Shown: positions 35,765 through 46,566, counted from the first letter of the stretch. The stretch: 64,000 bases of DNA from Bog-756 sp963828385 (GCA_963828385.1 CAWHEF010000002.1:2666001-2730000), one strand, 5' to 3'. The notes: generated by a model from the letters alone, not told the origin. Numbers and translations are program-made.

Positions 35765-35841
35765 GCATGCTCCTCCGAACGCCGAAAACGCTGGCCAGGC
35801 GCCTGTGCCCTATGCACGAGACGCGCCGACCAGCGTTTCAA

Positions 35842-35918
<77 letters not shown>

Positions 35919-35986
35919 TCGTGAGGGTCAAGGCTACCATCCGCCCGGCGAGCACACCATCCGTGCGCTCGCCGACCGCCCGTCCC

Positions 35987-38931
35987 CTACGGCGAGCTCG
36001 ACTTGGTCGCCGCCGGTTTCTTCGTCGGAGCAGTCGAGGTCGACGTCGTGGTCGAGGTCGAGGTCGGTGAGGATGAACTGTTCCCCGTTCCGGTCAACAC
36101 GCCGATCTGCTGCAGGGCCTGCTCCATCGAGGAGATGTCGGACTGGTAGGCGCCGAGGTTGCCCGACTTAAGGTCGGTCTGGGACTGGTTGTACTCCTGT
36201 TGGGCGCTCTGCAGTAGCGAGCGCACCTCGGGCGAGAGCGCGCTCGAGGGCCCGGCGCCCGGTGTGGTCGAAACCGGGGCCTGGAACAGCTGCGACAGGG
36301 CCCCCTGCAGCGTGTCGGCGATGGCCGGCTGGTCGCCGTAGACGGCGATCACCTGCTGGAGCTTGGGGAAGGCGTTACGGGACGACTGCACGTAGAGCGG
36401 CTGGATGTAGAGCAGAGAGTTGGCGATCGGGATCATGAGCACGTTCCCGAGCAGCGCCGAGGATCCGTTGGAGTTGAGCAACGTGATCTGCTTCGAGACG
36501 TCGGCCGTGGCATCGATGCTGGCCGTCACGATCGCCGGCCCGTTGACCGGTTGGTCCTGCGGCGTCACGAACATCCGGAGCTTGCCGTATTGGCCCGGGT
36601 CCGAGCCGGCGATCATGAAGCCCGACAACGTCTGGATCTGGCTCTGTTTGGAGACGGGGACGAACGCGTTGAGCAGGGTGAACGACTGTGGCGTCTGCCC
36701 CGGGACCTGCATCTCCTGGTAGATGGGCGCCATGGGCTGCACCTGACCGGTGGAGACCTGTTGTCCCTGGGCGTTGGTGGTGAGCGTGGTGGGGAGGGCC
36801 TGGGACGGTGAGCCCGAGCCCGGGGACGGTGACACGGCCCAAGCGTCGGCGGCGTTGTAGAAGCTCTGGGCGTTGGTCAGGTGGTACCGACCGTAAGCCC
36901 CGGTCTGCAGCGTGAAGATGTCCTCGGGGTAGCGCAGGTGGGCCCGGAGGGCGGCGCTCATCTTCGACGCCGGCGTGAACATCCCCGGGAAGGCGTTCTC
37001 GTAGGTCTGGATGATCGGGTCATGGGGGTCCATGACGTAGAAGGTCATCTTGCCCGTATAGGCGTTGACGAGGACCTTCACCGAGTTGCGCACGTAGTTG
37101 AGGTTCTTGTCGAGCCCGCTGCCGTCGGGGAGGGCGTTCGTGTTGGCGTTCTGGGCGTAGGGGTAGTTGTCGGTCGTCGTGTAGGCGTCCTGGACCCAGT
37201 AGATCCCGCCGTTCAGGAGGACGGGGTAGGGGTCGGAGTCAAGGCTCAGGAACGGTGCCGCCTTGGACACCCGGGCCTGGACGCCACGGTCGAACATGAT
37301 CCGCGACTGTCCGGTGATCTGGTTGGAGATCAGCAGGTTGAAGTCGCTGAAGCGGAGGGCGAACAGCGCCCGGTCGAAGACGTTGGAGAGCTGCACGCCG
37401 CCATCGCCCGAGTAGTGGGTCTGCACCGAGGAGCCGTTGGGCAGCTGGAAGTCGATTTCGGGCTGCTTGGTGTCGGCGACGACATAGCCGCTGTTCTGCA
37501 GCCCGAAATAGACCGACGGCTGGGTGACGTTGGGCAGGCCGTTGGAGACCGGCGGTACACCCTGAATGGCGAAGGTCGGGCTGCCATCCGATGTCGAGGA
37601 GTTGGACGGCGAGACGATCATCCCGTACCCGTGGGTGTACTGGAGCGTGGAGGTGACCCAGGTAGTCGAAGGGAGAGCGCTGTCATCGATCTCCCTGACA
37701 CCGACTACCACCGGAGTCTGCGTCCCATGCAGCATGTAGCGGTCGACAGCCAGCGCGTTGAACTGGTAGTAGGTGCGGAGATCCTGGAGCTTCTGGTAGG
37801 TGGCCTGGGTCTGTGTCGGATCCCAGAGACGGACGTTCGCCAGGGTGTCGCTGTTCTCGGTCAACTGCGAGGCGGTGAGCATCCCGGCCGAGTAGTTGGT
37901 GGTCTGCACGTGGTCGATACCCATGGCGAAACGGGTGGCGTCGATGTTCCGTTGGATGTAAGGCAACTCCAGGGGGTTCTGGGCAGGGTTGACCTTGAAC
38001 GCCTGCACCGCTGCCGGATAGATCGTCCCTGCGGTGAGAGCCACGAGGAACCAGAGGCCGACACCGAGGACGGGGAGGGCCCAACCCTGGTGCCGGATGT
38101 TGTAGATGAGCAGGCCGGCGGCGGCGAGCGATACCAGGATGAGCAGCTCGAGGGCGGGGAGCCTGGCGTGCACGTCCGTGTAGCCCGCGCCTTGGACGTA
38201 CCCGTTGCCGGAGAGGTCGAGCGAGAAGCGGGCCAGGTAGTAGCCGACCGCCTTGACCAGGGCGAGCAGCCCGAGGATGACCGACAGCTGGGCCTTGACC
38301 GCCGGTCGCACCCGGGGCGCGCCCCCTGGAGCCGGATCCCCCCGTTCAGGTAGTGGCCGAGCACGGTGACCACCAGGACCACGACGAGCGCCACCAGCGC
38401 CCAGTGGACGATGAACTGCTCGAAAGGCAGCTTGAACACGTAGTAGCCGACGTTGCGGTGGAACTGGGGATCGGTGGACGAGAACGACGTTCCGTTGCGG
38501 AAGAGGATCCAGTTGTTCCACTGCCCGATGGCCTGGGCGCCGACGATCAGGGAGAGCGCCACGACCACGAACGCCCGCAGCCACCGGGCATAGGGCCCGA
38601 TGATCTCCTGGTACCTGCGGACGAACTCGTCCTCGGCGTCGACGGCGGGACCGCGGGGCACGATGCGCTCGGCGACCGCCAGGCTGACGAGCAGCATGGC
38701 GGCGAACACAGCCGAGAACACGAGGAACAGACCGAGCTTGATCCCGAACAGGCGGAGCCAGACCGAGTGGAGACTGACGGACGAGAACCACAGGGCATCG
38801 GTGTAGAAGACGGCGAACGTCCGCAACGAGGCGATGACGATGACCAACACGATGGCGGCGACGATGATCCACCGGCGCCTGTGGTGGGTCGTCGGCCTGG
38901 CCGCTTGGGCCGTGTCGGCGGACTGAGTCAC
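35987..38931 (-). CDS. UPF0182 family multi-pass membrane protein, one frameshift
   Basis: About 980 residues when two frames are joined. From ATG 38931: basic start, then spans within RRRWIIVAAIVLVIVIASLR and up to YLNGGIRLQ; the next frame resumes RVRPAVKAQLSVILGLLALV and runs to 35987. The seven-span N-terminal half and the large extracytoplasmic half (NTNALPDGSGLDKNLNYVRN, VYYMDPHDPI-like VMDPHDPIIQTYENAFPGMF) are those of UPF0182/COG1615, conserved in actinobacteria with unknown function. The indel is in a GGGG run at 38314-38317. The Ser/Thr-rich C-terminus is low complexity. Confidence 0.88.
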
Positions 38932-39010
38932 CGATGCAGCCTAATGGCGGTCAACTGTCAGATCGCGTTCGCGGACGAACCAGGTCACCGATCCGTCCGC
39001 AGGTGAGCGC

Positions 39011-40800
39011 CTATGTGACGGCCGGTGCGAGAAGGCACCGACATCCGGGGTGCGCGGGCGGGTGGCGGTGGCCCGTCGGAAACTCCTCCCCCGGAGCTTG
39101 GGAGCCGTTCAGACCGTTGTCCTCGCAGTCGGGACAGGGCTCGCCGCTCGACCCGGCGACCGCCACCCACTCGAGCTGCACCGACTTCATGGCCGCCGCT
39201 GCCGCCAGCGTGCCCGCCGAGAACGCGGCCAGGGCATGGTCGCCGGCCAGCCGTTCGATACGTTCACCCTTCCATTCACGGAATGCCGAACCGATGTGCT
39301 CGGCGACAGCCGCCTCGTCACTGTCATCGAGTGATTCGTCCTCTGCGAGCCGGCGCCGCAGCGGGCCCGTCACCGCCACAGCGAGCTCCCGGGCCACGCC
39401 GAGTAGGACCTCGGTGTCCGCTCGCTCTGCCCGCGTCGATGCCACGACGGAACCTCCGGCCTCGGCGGCCTGTTCGAGCTCGGGTAGCGCTGCCGTCGAG
39501 AACGTGTCGGTCTGTTCGGTCTCGTCGGGCAGCAGGCTGTCCGACCACCGGGACCCGTTCGAGCGGACGCCGTCCAACAGCTCGTTCTGCCCGTCCTGGA
39601 GGATGCGCTTCAGCCGGCGGGCCAGGGTGGTCACGATGGGGTCGAGGAGCTCGTCCCGCTGGACGGCAATCGGGTGGCGATCGGCGGGGGGACCCTCGTC
39701 CTTCGCCCCCGTCCCGTGGTCGGAACCCTCGGCACCGCTTCCTTCACCGGCTCCCTCCGGCATGTCGGTGGCCGCTCGGAGCTTGGCGAAGAGAACGTCC
39801 AACGCCGTCTCCGGCTCCGCCACGCCTCCTCCGTCGTCGTCAGTCGGCCCGCCGACCGCGCCCGTCGTGGCCCCGGCTGCTGCTTCCTCGTCACCCTCAC
39901 CGCGCTCGTCGGCGTCAGTCCTCCTCTGGCATGCCGGCCGCGGTGCCCGACGCCATATCGGGTGGCCGGTCCGAAGGGCCGGTGTGCGGCTCCTCCACCA
40001 GGATGGCGGCCAGCTCTTCGGGGTGGTGGTCCTCGACGCGCTCCAACACCTCCCGACCGGCTGCCTCGGCGGCGAGACGAGCGTTGTCCTCGGCGGCGAA
40101 CAGCTCGCCGGCGATGGAGTCCACCGACCGCCGCACGTCCTGAACCGTCTCGGCCAGGCGCTCACGGCCGGCCCGGAGCTGTTCGATCTGGGCGTGGAGG
40201 ACCCGCCGGCGCTTCGAGAGGTCAGCTAAGGACGCGGGACCGGAGTGCCTGTGCCTCCTCCACCATGTCCCGGCACTGCTCGCGGGCGTGGGTCACGAGC
40301 TCGTCGGCTTCGCGACGGGCCGCCTCGAGCCGGTCGGCGGACTCGCGTTCGGTGCGATCGCGCCGTTCCCTGAGGGCCGCTTCGGCCTCGGCCGCTTGTG
40401 CCTCGATGGCCTCTGCGGCCTCTGCCCGGCGGCGTCCGATCCCGTCCTCCGCCTCACTGAGCACCTGGGCTGCCTCGGCTTCTGCCTTGGCCACGAGGTC
40501 GGCGGCCACCTCGTGGGCGCTGTGCAGGACCCGGGCCGTCTCCGTGCCGAGGGCGGAGGTGAGCGTGGGCTCGTCCAGCACGGGATTAGCGGCTCGGTGT
40601 TCGGCATCGGCCAGCTCCCCGAGCAGCTGGCGTTCGCGTTCGGACATGGCGCGCAGACCGTTGGCCACCGACTCGAGGTAGGCGCGGACCTCTTCGGGAT
40701 CGAATCCCCGGCGTACCGAGCCGAAGGTGTGGTGGGAAACCTCGTCCGGGGTCAGATGGGAGGCGGTCGAGGTGATGGCAAAGGGACGATCCTCGGACAT
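39011..40800 (-). CDS. DivIVA-domain protein with Mu-F-like C-terminal domain, frameshifted
   Basis: Three overlapping frames make one protein of about 595 residues. Frame one (40800-40225) has the DivIVA N-terminus HHTFGSVRRGFDPEEVRAYL and a long Ala/Glu coiled coil. Frame two (about 40228-39918) continues LSKRRRVLHAQIEQL and AAGREVLERVEDHHPEELAA. Frame three (about 39920-39011) holds an acidic linker, EREWKGERIERLAG-like helices and a Cys/His end: GEPCPDCEDNGLNG and RHPPAHPGCRCLLAP, as in Mu protein F / SPP1 gp7-type domains. The parts could also be two genes, the second starting near 39830. A polar or septal scaffold is inferred from DivIVA; the role of the Mu-F part is unknown. Confidence 0.72.
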
Positions 40801-40836
40801 AGGCGAGAGCCTACGACCATGGCTTCCCGAAACCCG

Positions 40837-42052
40837 TTATCCCGCGCCCGTGCCCGGAGCCGGCGTCGCGCCCACCACCGCCGTCAGTTGCCGAGGAACG
40901 GTGCCACCGTGGGCGGCCAGCACGGCGAGCGCTTGGTCGAGCGTCGACACCTTGTAGATGGACAGACCGGCCCGGTCCTCGGTCATCGCCGCCCGGTACT
41001 CCTGCGGTGGGACGAAGAAGATCGACGGCGCCGGCCCGCTCCACGGCCACCGTCTTCTGCGGCACGCCTCCCACATCTCCTACGTCGCCGTCGGCGCTGA
41101 TGGTGCCGGTGGCGGCCACGGTGTTCCGCCCGGTGAGCGACCCTCCGGTCAGGGCGTCGATCACGCCGAGGGTCATGGCCAACCCCGCCGAGGGGCCACC
41201 GATGTTGGTGACGTTGATCGAGATCGGGAACGGGTAGGCGAAGTCGACCTGATCCTCGGGCTCGATGCCCAGGTCGAGCGAGGCGGTGACCCCTCCACCG
41301 AGATCGACCTCGGTACGGCGCAGCGTGACCGGAACCGGGCCCGGCGGTCTGGTCCCCCCCCGACGAACGGTGAGGGTCACGGTCTGCCCGCTGTGGAACC
41401 GGGAGAGAGCGGTGGTGAGTGCCTCCGCCGTCGGCGTCTCCGTGCCATCGACCGCGGTGACCACGTCGCCCACCGACAGGGCACCGTACGCCGGTGTGCC
41501 GGAGAACGTACCGGCAATGACCGCACCTGCCGCCGTCTCGCCCACCTTGTACCCCAACCGCACGAGGGCGGCGGCCTTGGCCGCGTCTTCGGCCTGGGAC
41601 ATCTCGAGCTGGCCCTGGGCTGCCTGCTCCGAAGGGTCCGTTCCGCCGGTGACGTCGGTCAGCGGCTGGAGCGCAGTGTCGCTCTGGAGCCTGAAGTAGA
41701 GATAGGACAGTGCGGTGACCCGGGCCACCTGCACGTCGGTCAAGAGCACCGGATGGCGGACCGGATGGGCCCTGTCCGGCGGCACGGCGATGAACTGCTG
41801 CACCGACTGGGCCGATCCGGGCTGGAACGCGTAGAAGTCGAGGTTCCACCGGGACGCCACCACCACGGCCACCACGACGAGCGCCAGTACCGACCAGAGG
41901 ACGGCTCGGGCCCGGTGGCGCCGCCGGCGGGGCGGTTCACCGACGGATCCAACCGCTACGCCGGGCTCGTTGTCGGACGGCGGTCCATGCCCGTCGGTCC
42001 ACGCCGCCGGTTCGGTCGGCCCCCCGGCCGTGCCTCGATCATCGTGGGTCAT
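40837..42052 (-). CDS. PDZ and Lon-type S16 protease domain protein (YlbL-like), one frameshift
   Basis: From ATG 42052: cytoplasmic Arg-rich start, one membrane anchor (AVLWSVLALVVVAVVVAS), then a PDZ domain (GTPAYGALSVGDVVTAVDGT) and an S16 protease domain with the catalytic Ser in GGPSAGLAMTLG and the catalytic Lys in GGVPQKTVAVE. The last 60 residues (IFFVPPQEYRAAM, STLDQALAVLA) are in another frame; the indel lies at about 41021-41033. About 405 residues when joined, normal for the family. It faces the cell exterior and probably processes envelope proteins. Divergent from the HEAT gene, starts 9 bases apart. Confidence 0.87.
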
Positions 42053-42061
42053 AGTGGTGGG

Positions 42062-42829
42062 ATGTCGTCTCCTCGAGGTGGTGATCCTCGGCGAGGAGGG
42101 CCACGGGCCCCGGCGGCGGGTCGAGGCACCGACGAGCATGGTGCCACGGAACCGGGGAGCGCACGCGTCGCCGCCGACCGTCGCGCCGTCGCCCTTGCCG
42201 GGCACGGCGGCGACGTCCGATCGGCCCGGCAGGCCCTCTCCCATCCCGCCGGGACGGTCCGGGCCACAGCCCTCGGCGCTCTTCGCCGTCTCGGCGACCT
42301 CGAAGCTGCAGATCTCGAGTCGTCACTGAGGGATCCCGACCCGCAGGTCCGCCGCCGGGCAGCCGAGCTGTCGGCCACATACGGAGGAGTCGGCCTCGTC
42401 GCCACCCTCTCCGATCCCGACCCGTCAGTCGTCGAGATGGCGGCGTGGGCCCTCGGTGAGCGCTCCGACGCGACGGCGGTGCCGGCTCTCGCCGCCCTGT
42501 CCGCGACCGGGGTGGGTCACGCCGACCCGCTGTGCCGGGAGGCGGGGGTGGCGGCACTGGGATCGATCGGTGACCCCGGTGGCCTCGACGCCGTCCTCTC
42601 GGCACTCGACGACAAGCCGGCCATACGGCGGCGGGCCGCCGTCGCCCTCGCCGCCTTCCAGGGCCCGGAGGTGGACGCCGCGCTCGTGCGGTGCCTCGGC
42701 GACAGGGACTGGCAGGTCCGCCAGGTGGCCGAGGACCTCCTGGCCGTGGACGAGCGGGAAGAGGCGGACGAACCGATGGGGGACGACAGAGGTGCGGACG
42801 GCCCGATGATCGAACCGGCGGAGGAGTAA
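42062..42829 (+). CDS. HEAT-repeat protein
   Basis: 255 residues from ATG 42062; the frame is open upstream but that part is antisense to the protease gene. At least five HEAT-like repeats of about 31 residues: HPAGTVRATALGALRRLGD, LRDPDPQVRRRAAELSATYG, SDPDPSVVEMAAWALGERSD, CREAGVAALGSIGDPGG and LDDKPAIRRRAAVALAAF. Such proteins are cytoplasmic protein-binding scaffolds or lyase-like. An acidic C-terminus follows. It converges with mreB. Confidence 0.85.
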   Translation: MSSPRGGDPRRGGPRAPAAGRGTDEHGATEPGSARVAADRRAVALAGHGGDVRSARQALSHPAGTVRATALGALRRLGDLEAADLESSLRDPDPQVRRRAAELSATYGGVGLVATLSDPDPSVVEMAAWALGERSDATAVPALAALSATGVGHADPLCREAGVAALGSIGDPGGLDAVLSALDDKPAIRRRAAVALAAFQGPEVDAALVRCLGDRDWQVRQVAEDLLAVDEREEADEPMGDDRGADGPMIEPAEE

Positions 42830-42836
42830 GGGCCGC

Positions 42837-43919
42837 TCAGCTCTCGGCGGCGGCGAAGATCGGCCGGAGATCGTCGAAGGACTCGAGGCAGTCCCCGGCG
42901 CCGAGCACCACGCACTCCAACGGGGTGGCCACCAGGTGGACGGGCACCTCGGTCTCGTCCGCCAGCCGGTTGGCCAGACCCCGCAGCATGGCGCCGCCGC
43001 CCACCAGGTGGATGCCCTCGTACATGATGTCCTGTGCCAGTTCGGGCGGTGACTCCGACAGGCACGAGAGCACGGTGTCGATGATGAGCTCGACCTGCTC
43101 GCGCACGGCGTCCCTGATCTCTTCGGGGGAGAGCACCACGGTCCTCGGCTGGCCGGTGGCGACCACCCGACCCCGGATCTCGGCCTTGACCTCGTCGGCG
43201 TAGGGAAGGGCGGAGCCGATGGCCAACTTGATCTCCTCCCCGGTGCGTTCCCCGATGGCGATGCCATGCTCGTGGCGCACGTAGGACTGGATGGCAGCGT
43301 CCATGTCGAAACCGCCGCACCGGACGGCCCGGGTGGCGACTACGCCCCCGAGGGAGATGACGGCAGTCTCGGTGGTGCCGCCGCCCACATCGACCACCAT
43401 GTTGCCGACCGGCTCGTTGATGTCGAGCCCGGCACCGATGGCGGCGGCCATGGGCTGTTCGATGAGATGGGCCGCAGAGGCGCCGGCACGCCGGGCGGCC
43501 TCCTTGACGGCCCGACGCTCAACCGAGGTGATGGCCGAGGGGACACAAATCAACACGCGTGGTCGGTTGAGCTTCGTCACCCCGGCGCGGCGCAACAAGA
43601 GGCGGATCGTCCGCTCGGTGATGTCGAAGTCGGTGATGGCTCCTTCGCGCAGCGGGCGCACGGCGACGATGTAGCCAGGGGTGCGGCCGATCATCTGCCA
43701 CGCTTCGTTCCCCACGGCCAGCACCTCATGGGTCCTCGTGTTCAAGGCGATGACCGTCGGCTGGTTGAGCACGATTCCACGACCCCGGGCGAAGACCAGG
43801 GTGTTGGCTGTCCCCAGGTCGATCGCCAGGTCACGCAGCACCCGCTCATCGTAGGGCCAGCCTGTCGGTGACCCGTGATCCGACCGGGCCGGCGGTCCTT
43901 CGGGGCGGGACGGCGACAT
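42837..43919 (-). CDS. mreB: Rod shape-determining protein MreB
   Basis: 360 residues. Actin-fold motifs: phosphate-1 LAIDLGTANTLVFARG, phosphate-2 NMVVDVGGGTTETAVISLGG, and the adenosine motif IHLVGGGAMLRGLANRL. A short extension of about 26 residues precedes the usual start (a GTG at 43841 would start at VLRDLAIDLG). It assembles on the inner membrane and directs lateral wall synthesis. In actinobacteria MreB is lost from many polar-growing lineages, so its presence next to DivIVA is informative. No mreC or mreD follows; downstream is the convergent HEAT gene. Confidence 0.93.
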   Translation of the reverse strand: MSPSRPEGPPARSDHGSPTGWPYDERVLRDLAIDLGTANTLVFARGRGIVLNQPTVIALNTRTHEVLAVGNEAWQMIGRTPGYIVAVRPLREGAITDFDITERTIRLLLRRAGVTKLNRPRVLICVPSAITSVERRAVKEAARRAGASAAHLIEQPMAAAIGAGLDINEPVGNMVVDVGGGTTETAVISLGGVVATRAVRCGGFDMDAAIQSYVRHEHGIAIGERTGEEIKLAIGSALPYADEVKAEIRGRVVATGQPRTVVLSPEEIRDAVREQVELIIDTVLSCLSESPPELAQDIMYEGIHLVGGGAMLRGLANRLADETEVPVHLVATPLECVVLGAGDCLESFDDLRPIFAAAES

Positions 43920-43953
43920 CCTTTGCGACCGGCTCGTCGGTAACCTCTGGCTG

Positions 43954-45243
43954 GTGAGCGAGGCCGACGACGAGGTTCTCGGGGGTGACCCAGGGGACGA
44001 GTGGGAGGACGACGTCGACGGCGCTCCGCTACGCGGCTGGATCCCGCCCGACGACCGGCTGTGGCGGCATCCCTCCGAGTCCGGGTCTCACCGGGTGGTC
44101 GTGGGTTTGCCGCCGTCACGTCCGGCGACGGCGGTCAGGATCTCCCCGTGGGTGCTGGGCAGCGCTGCCACGTGCGTGGTCCTGGCGCTCGTGGCAGTGG
44201 CGCTCGTCATGACCACCACCGGTGGGGACGACGTCGACGGCACGTCACGTCAGGCTCTCCGCATGGGCACACCCACCACCGAGGCCAGTCTCCAGCGGGC
44301 GTCGACGACAGAAGAGGACGGCGCTGCCGCCGTCGCCGCCGTCCGACCCTCGACCGTGGTCATGCGGGTCGGCCGCGCCTCGGGAACGCAGACGAGCATC
44401 GCCATGGTGGTCGAGTCGGGTGGCATCGTCGTGACACCGTGGACAGCGGTGGCCGGCGCCCGCTCGGTGACGGCGATCGAACAGGACGGGACCCGGTCCG
44501 AGGCAACCCTGGTCGGGGTCGACCACCGGTCGGGCCTGGCCGTGCTCCAGGTGAGCGACGACCTCCCCGTCGCCACCTTCGGCAACAGCGACCCCTCCAC
44601 AGGCTCCACCGCTCTGGCTGTCTCGATGGCGCTCGGCGACCACGGTGTCGACCGACCGGCTCCCGAGGTGTACGCCGGGGACGTCGTGTCATCCGGCCAG
44701 CCGACGGGGACCGAACCGGCCGGGTCCTTCGCCGTGACCGAGCTTGCGGCGCCCCTCACGGCCGTCGACGTCGGTTGTCCGCTGGTCGACGGCAGGGGTG
44801 ACGTGGTCGGCATGCTGGCCGAGACGACGGGGTCGGGCTCGTCGACGATGTCCGTCTTCCTCCCCGCCGGCCTCGTCCTCGGCGTTGCCCGCCAGCTGGT
44901 GTCGGCCGGCACGGTCGAACCGGGATGGCTCGGGGCCACGGCATCAGACGCTTCGCCTTCGCCCGCGGGGGGATCGAACCGGCAAGGCGCCGGCGGAGCC
45001 CAGCTGAACTCGATCACGAACGGCGGTCCGGCCGCCGCCGCCGGGCTCGTGCCGGGCGAGGTCGTCACCGCCGTCGACGGCACGCCCGTGCGCACCGGCG
45101 CCGAGCTCGCCACCCAGCTCTACCCGGACCCGCCCGGCACCTCGGTCGAGCTCGCCGTCGAGATCGACGGAGCGGCGCGCACCGTCGCCGTCCAGCTCGG
45201 CGAGGGACAGGGCGCCGATCCGGCGACCGTCTCGTCGCCGTAG
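43954..45243 (+). CDS. HtrA-like membrane protein lacking the catalytic triad
   Basis: 429 residues from GTG 43954. Acidic cytoplasmic N-terminus with WIPPDDRLWRHPSE, one span (WVLGSAATCVVLALVAVALV), a trypsin-like domain and a C-terminal PDZ (NGGPAAAAGLVPGEVVTAVD). All three catalytic positions are changed: the His region reads VTPWTAVAGA, the Asp region DHRSGLAVLQ, and the Ser region VDVGCPLVDG instead of GNSGGPL. It should be a binding or sensing protein, not a protease. It is divergent from mreB and 10 bases before the next gene. Confidence 0.83.
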   Translation: MSEADDEVLGGDPGDEWEDDVDGAPLRGWIPPDDRLWRHPSESGSHRVVVGLPPSRPATAVRISPWVLGSAATCVVLALVAVALVMTTTGGDDVDGTSRQALRMGTPTTEASLQRASTTEEDGAAAVAAVRPSTVVMRVGRASGTQTSIAMVVESGGIVVTPWTAVAGARSVTAIEQDGTRSEATLVGVDHRSGLAVLQVSDDLPVATFGNSDPSTGSTALAVSMALGDHGVDRPAPEVYAGDVVSSGQPTGTEPAGSFAVTELAAPLTAVDVGCPLVDGRGDVVGMLAETTGSGSSTMSVFLPAGLVLGVARQLVSAGTVEPGWLGATASDASPSPAGGSNRQGAGGAQLNSITNGGPAAAAGLVPGEVVTAVDGTPVRTGAELATQLYPDPPGTSVELAVEIDGAARTVAVQLGEGQGADPATVSSP

Positions 45244-45252
45244 CATGAGGTG

Positions 45253-46509
45253 ATGGCACCCCCCGAACCAGGGGAATCGGCGAACCCGTTCCAATCCTTG
45301 CTCGGCGACCTGATGAACATGCTCGGGTCGAACGCTCCGGACCAGTGGCAGATGACCACGGCGTTCGCCCACAACGTGGCCACCGGAGGGGCAACCGAGC
45401 CCAACGTCGAACCGGTCCAGCGCATCCTGCTCGAACAGCTCAGCCGGGCGGCGGAGCTCAACGTCGGCGAGGCGACCGGGCTCCCTGTCACCTCCGACGG
45501 TGGGCGTCTCACGTGCACGGCGGTGGGCCGGGGCGACTGGACGCTGCGGGCCCTCGAGTCGTGGCGTCCGGTCATCGAGGCCATGGCGCCCGAACCTGCT
45601 CCTCCCCCGCCACCGGGCGAGGTCGCGATGCCCGAGCCCTACACCGGCGGCGACGATCCGCTCGGCGGCCTCGGCGGCCTCCTCGGACAGTGGGCGAGCG
45701 CCATCGGCCCCATGTTCTTCGGACTCCAGGTCGGCTCCGTCGTCGGGCACCTGGCCCACCGCACGCTCGGCCAGTACCCGCTCGCCCTTCCGTGGACGCC
45801 CTCGGGCGAGCTCCTCATCGTCACCGGCAACGTCGCCTCGTTCGCCGGCGACTGGAGCCTCCCCGAGGAGGAGGCCCTCTTGTGGGTCTGTGCCCATCAG
45901 CTGGCGGCCAACACCGTCCTGTCCCGGCCCGTAGTCCGCCTCCGGATGGAGGAGCTGTTGACCGATCTGGCCGAGTCGACGGCCGCCGCCCAGCAGGACC
46001 TGACCGGCCGTCTCGGCGCGCTCGGGCTCCCGGAGGGCGCGGGCCCGGGTATGGACCTGGAGTCGCTCCAGGGCATGTTCGGGGATCCCGAAGCCCTGCT
46101 CGGCGAAGTGCTCACCCCCGAGTCGCGCCGGTCCTCAGAGCGCCTCACCTCGTTGGCCGTGGTGATCGACGCCTACTGCGACCACATCGCCGGCGTGGTC
46201 GGGCAGCGCATGGTGGGCTCCCATGCCCAGCTGGCCGAAGCGTGGTACCGGCGCCGAACCGAGCGGGGCAAGGGGGAGGAGGCGGCGGGCGCCCTCTTCG
46301 GTCTCGACCTCGACCAGACCCAGGTCGACCGGGGACGCTCGTTCGTCGCCGGGGTCATCGAGCGGGCCGGCGAAGACGGACTGGCCCGGCTCTGGGAATC
46401 CGAGCGCACGCTGCCCACCCCGGCCGAGGTCGACGCTCCCGGGTTGTGGTTGGAGCGCATCAGCCTCCCCGAGCTCGACGACCCTTCGCCCGGCACCCCC
46501 GACGTCTGA
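45253..46509 (+). CDS. DUF2342 family protein (zinc-metalloprotease-like), HExxH absent
   Basis: About 418 residues; starts at 45250 or 45253. Family features: NPFQSLLGDLMNMLGSNAPD, IGPMFFGLQVGSVVGHLAHR, TLGQYPLALPW and the end FGLDLDQTQVDRGRSFVAGV. The family (also called coenzyme F420 biosynthesis-associated or putative zinc metalloprotease) has HExxH in many members; here the matching site reads WVCAHQLAANTV, with Glu and the second His replaced. So a zinc-dependent activity is unlikely. It follows the HtrA-like gene closely and they are probably co-transcribed. Confidence 0.83.
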   Translation: MAPPEPGESANPFQSLLGDLMNMLGSNAPDQWQMTTAFAHNVATGGATEPNVEPVQRILLEQLSRAAELNVGEATGLPVTSDGGRLTCTAVGRGDWTLRALESWRPVIEAMAPEPAPPPPPGEVAMPEPYTGGDDPLGGLGGLLGQWASAIGPMFFGLQVGSVVGHLAHRTLGQYPLALPWTPSGELLIVTGNVASFAGDWSLPEEEALLWVCAHQLAANTVLSRPVVRLRMEELLTDLAESTAAAQQDLTGRLGALGLPEGAGPGMDLESLQGMFGDPEALLGEVLTPESRRSSERLTSLAVVIDAYCDHIAGVVGQRMVGSHAQLAEAWYRRRTERGKGEEAAGALFGLDLDQTQVDRGRSFVAGVIERAGEDGLARLWESERTLPTPAEVDAPGLWLERISLPELDDPSPGTPDV

Positions 46510-46566
46510 ACCCCGTCGGGCCGGCACCCGAGCGTGCCCGGCGCCGCCCGTCCGGTCGTAGCGCGC

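Noticed and set aside
36881..38353. A 490-codon plus-strand open frame
   Set aside because: Antisense to UPF0182, composition typical of a GC-rich shadow frame.
38280..38360. Programmed frameshift in UPF0182
   Set aside because: No slippery heptamer with a downstream structure, and the family is encoded in one frame elsewhere; a one-base loss in a G run explains it.
40958..42061. Long plus-strand open frame upstream of the HEAT gene
   Set aside because: It is antisense to the PDZ-S16 protease gene and has Arg/His/Gly-rich composition; only the part from 42062 shows HEAT repeats.
43954..45243. Active HtrA/DegP protease
   Set aside because: None of the three catalytic residues is present.
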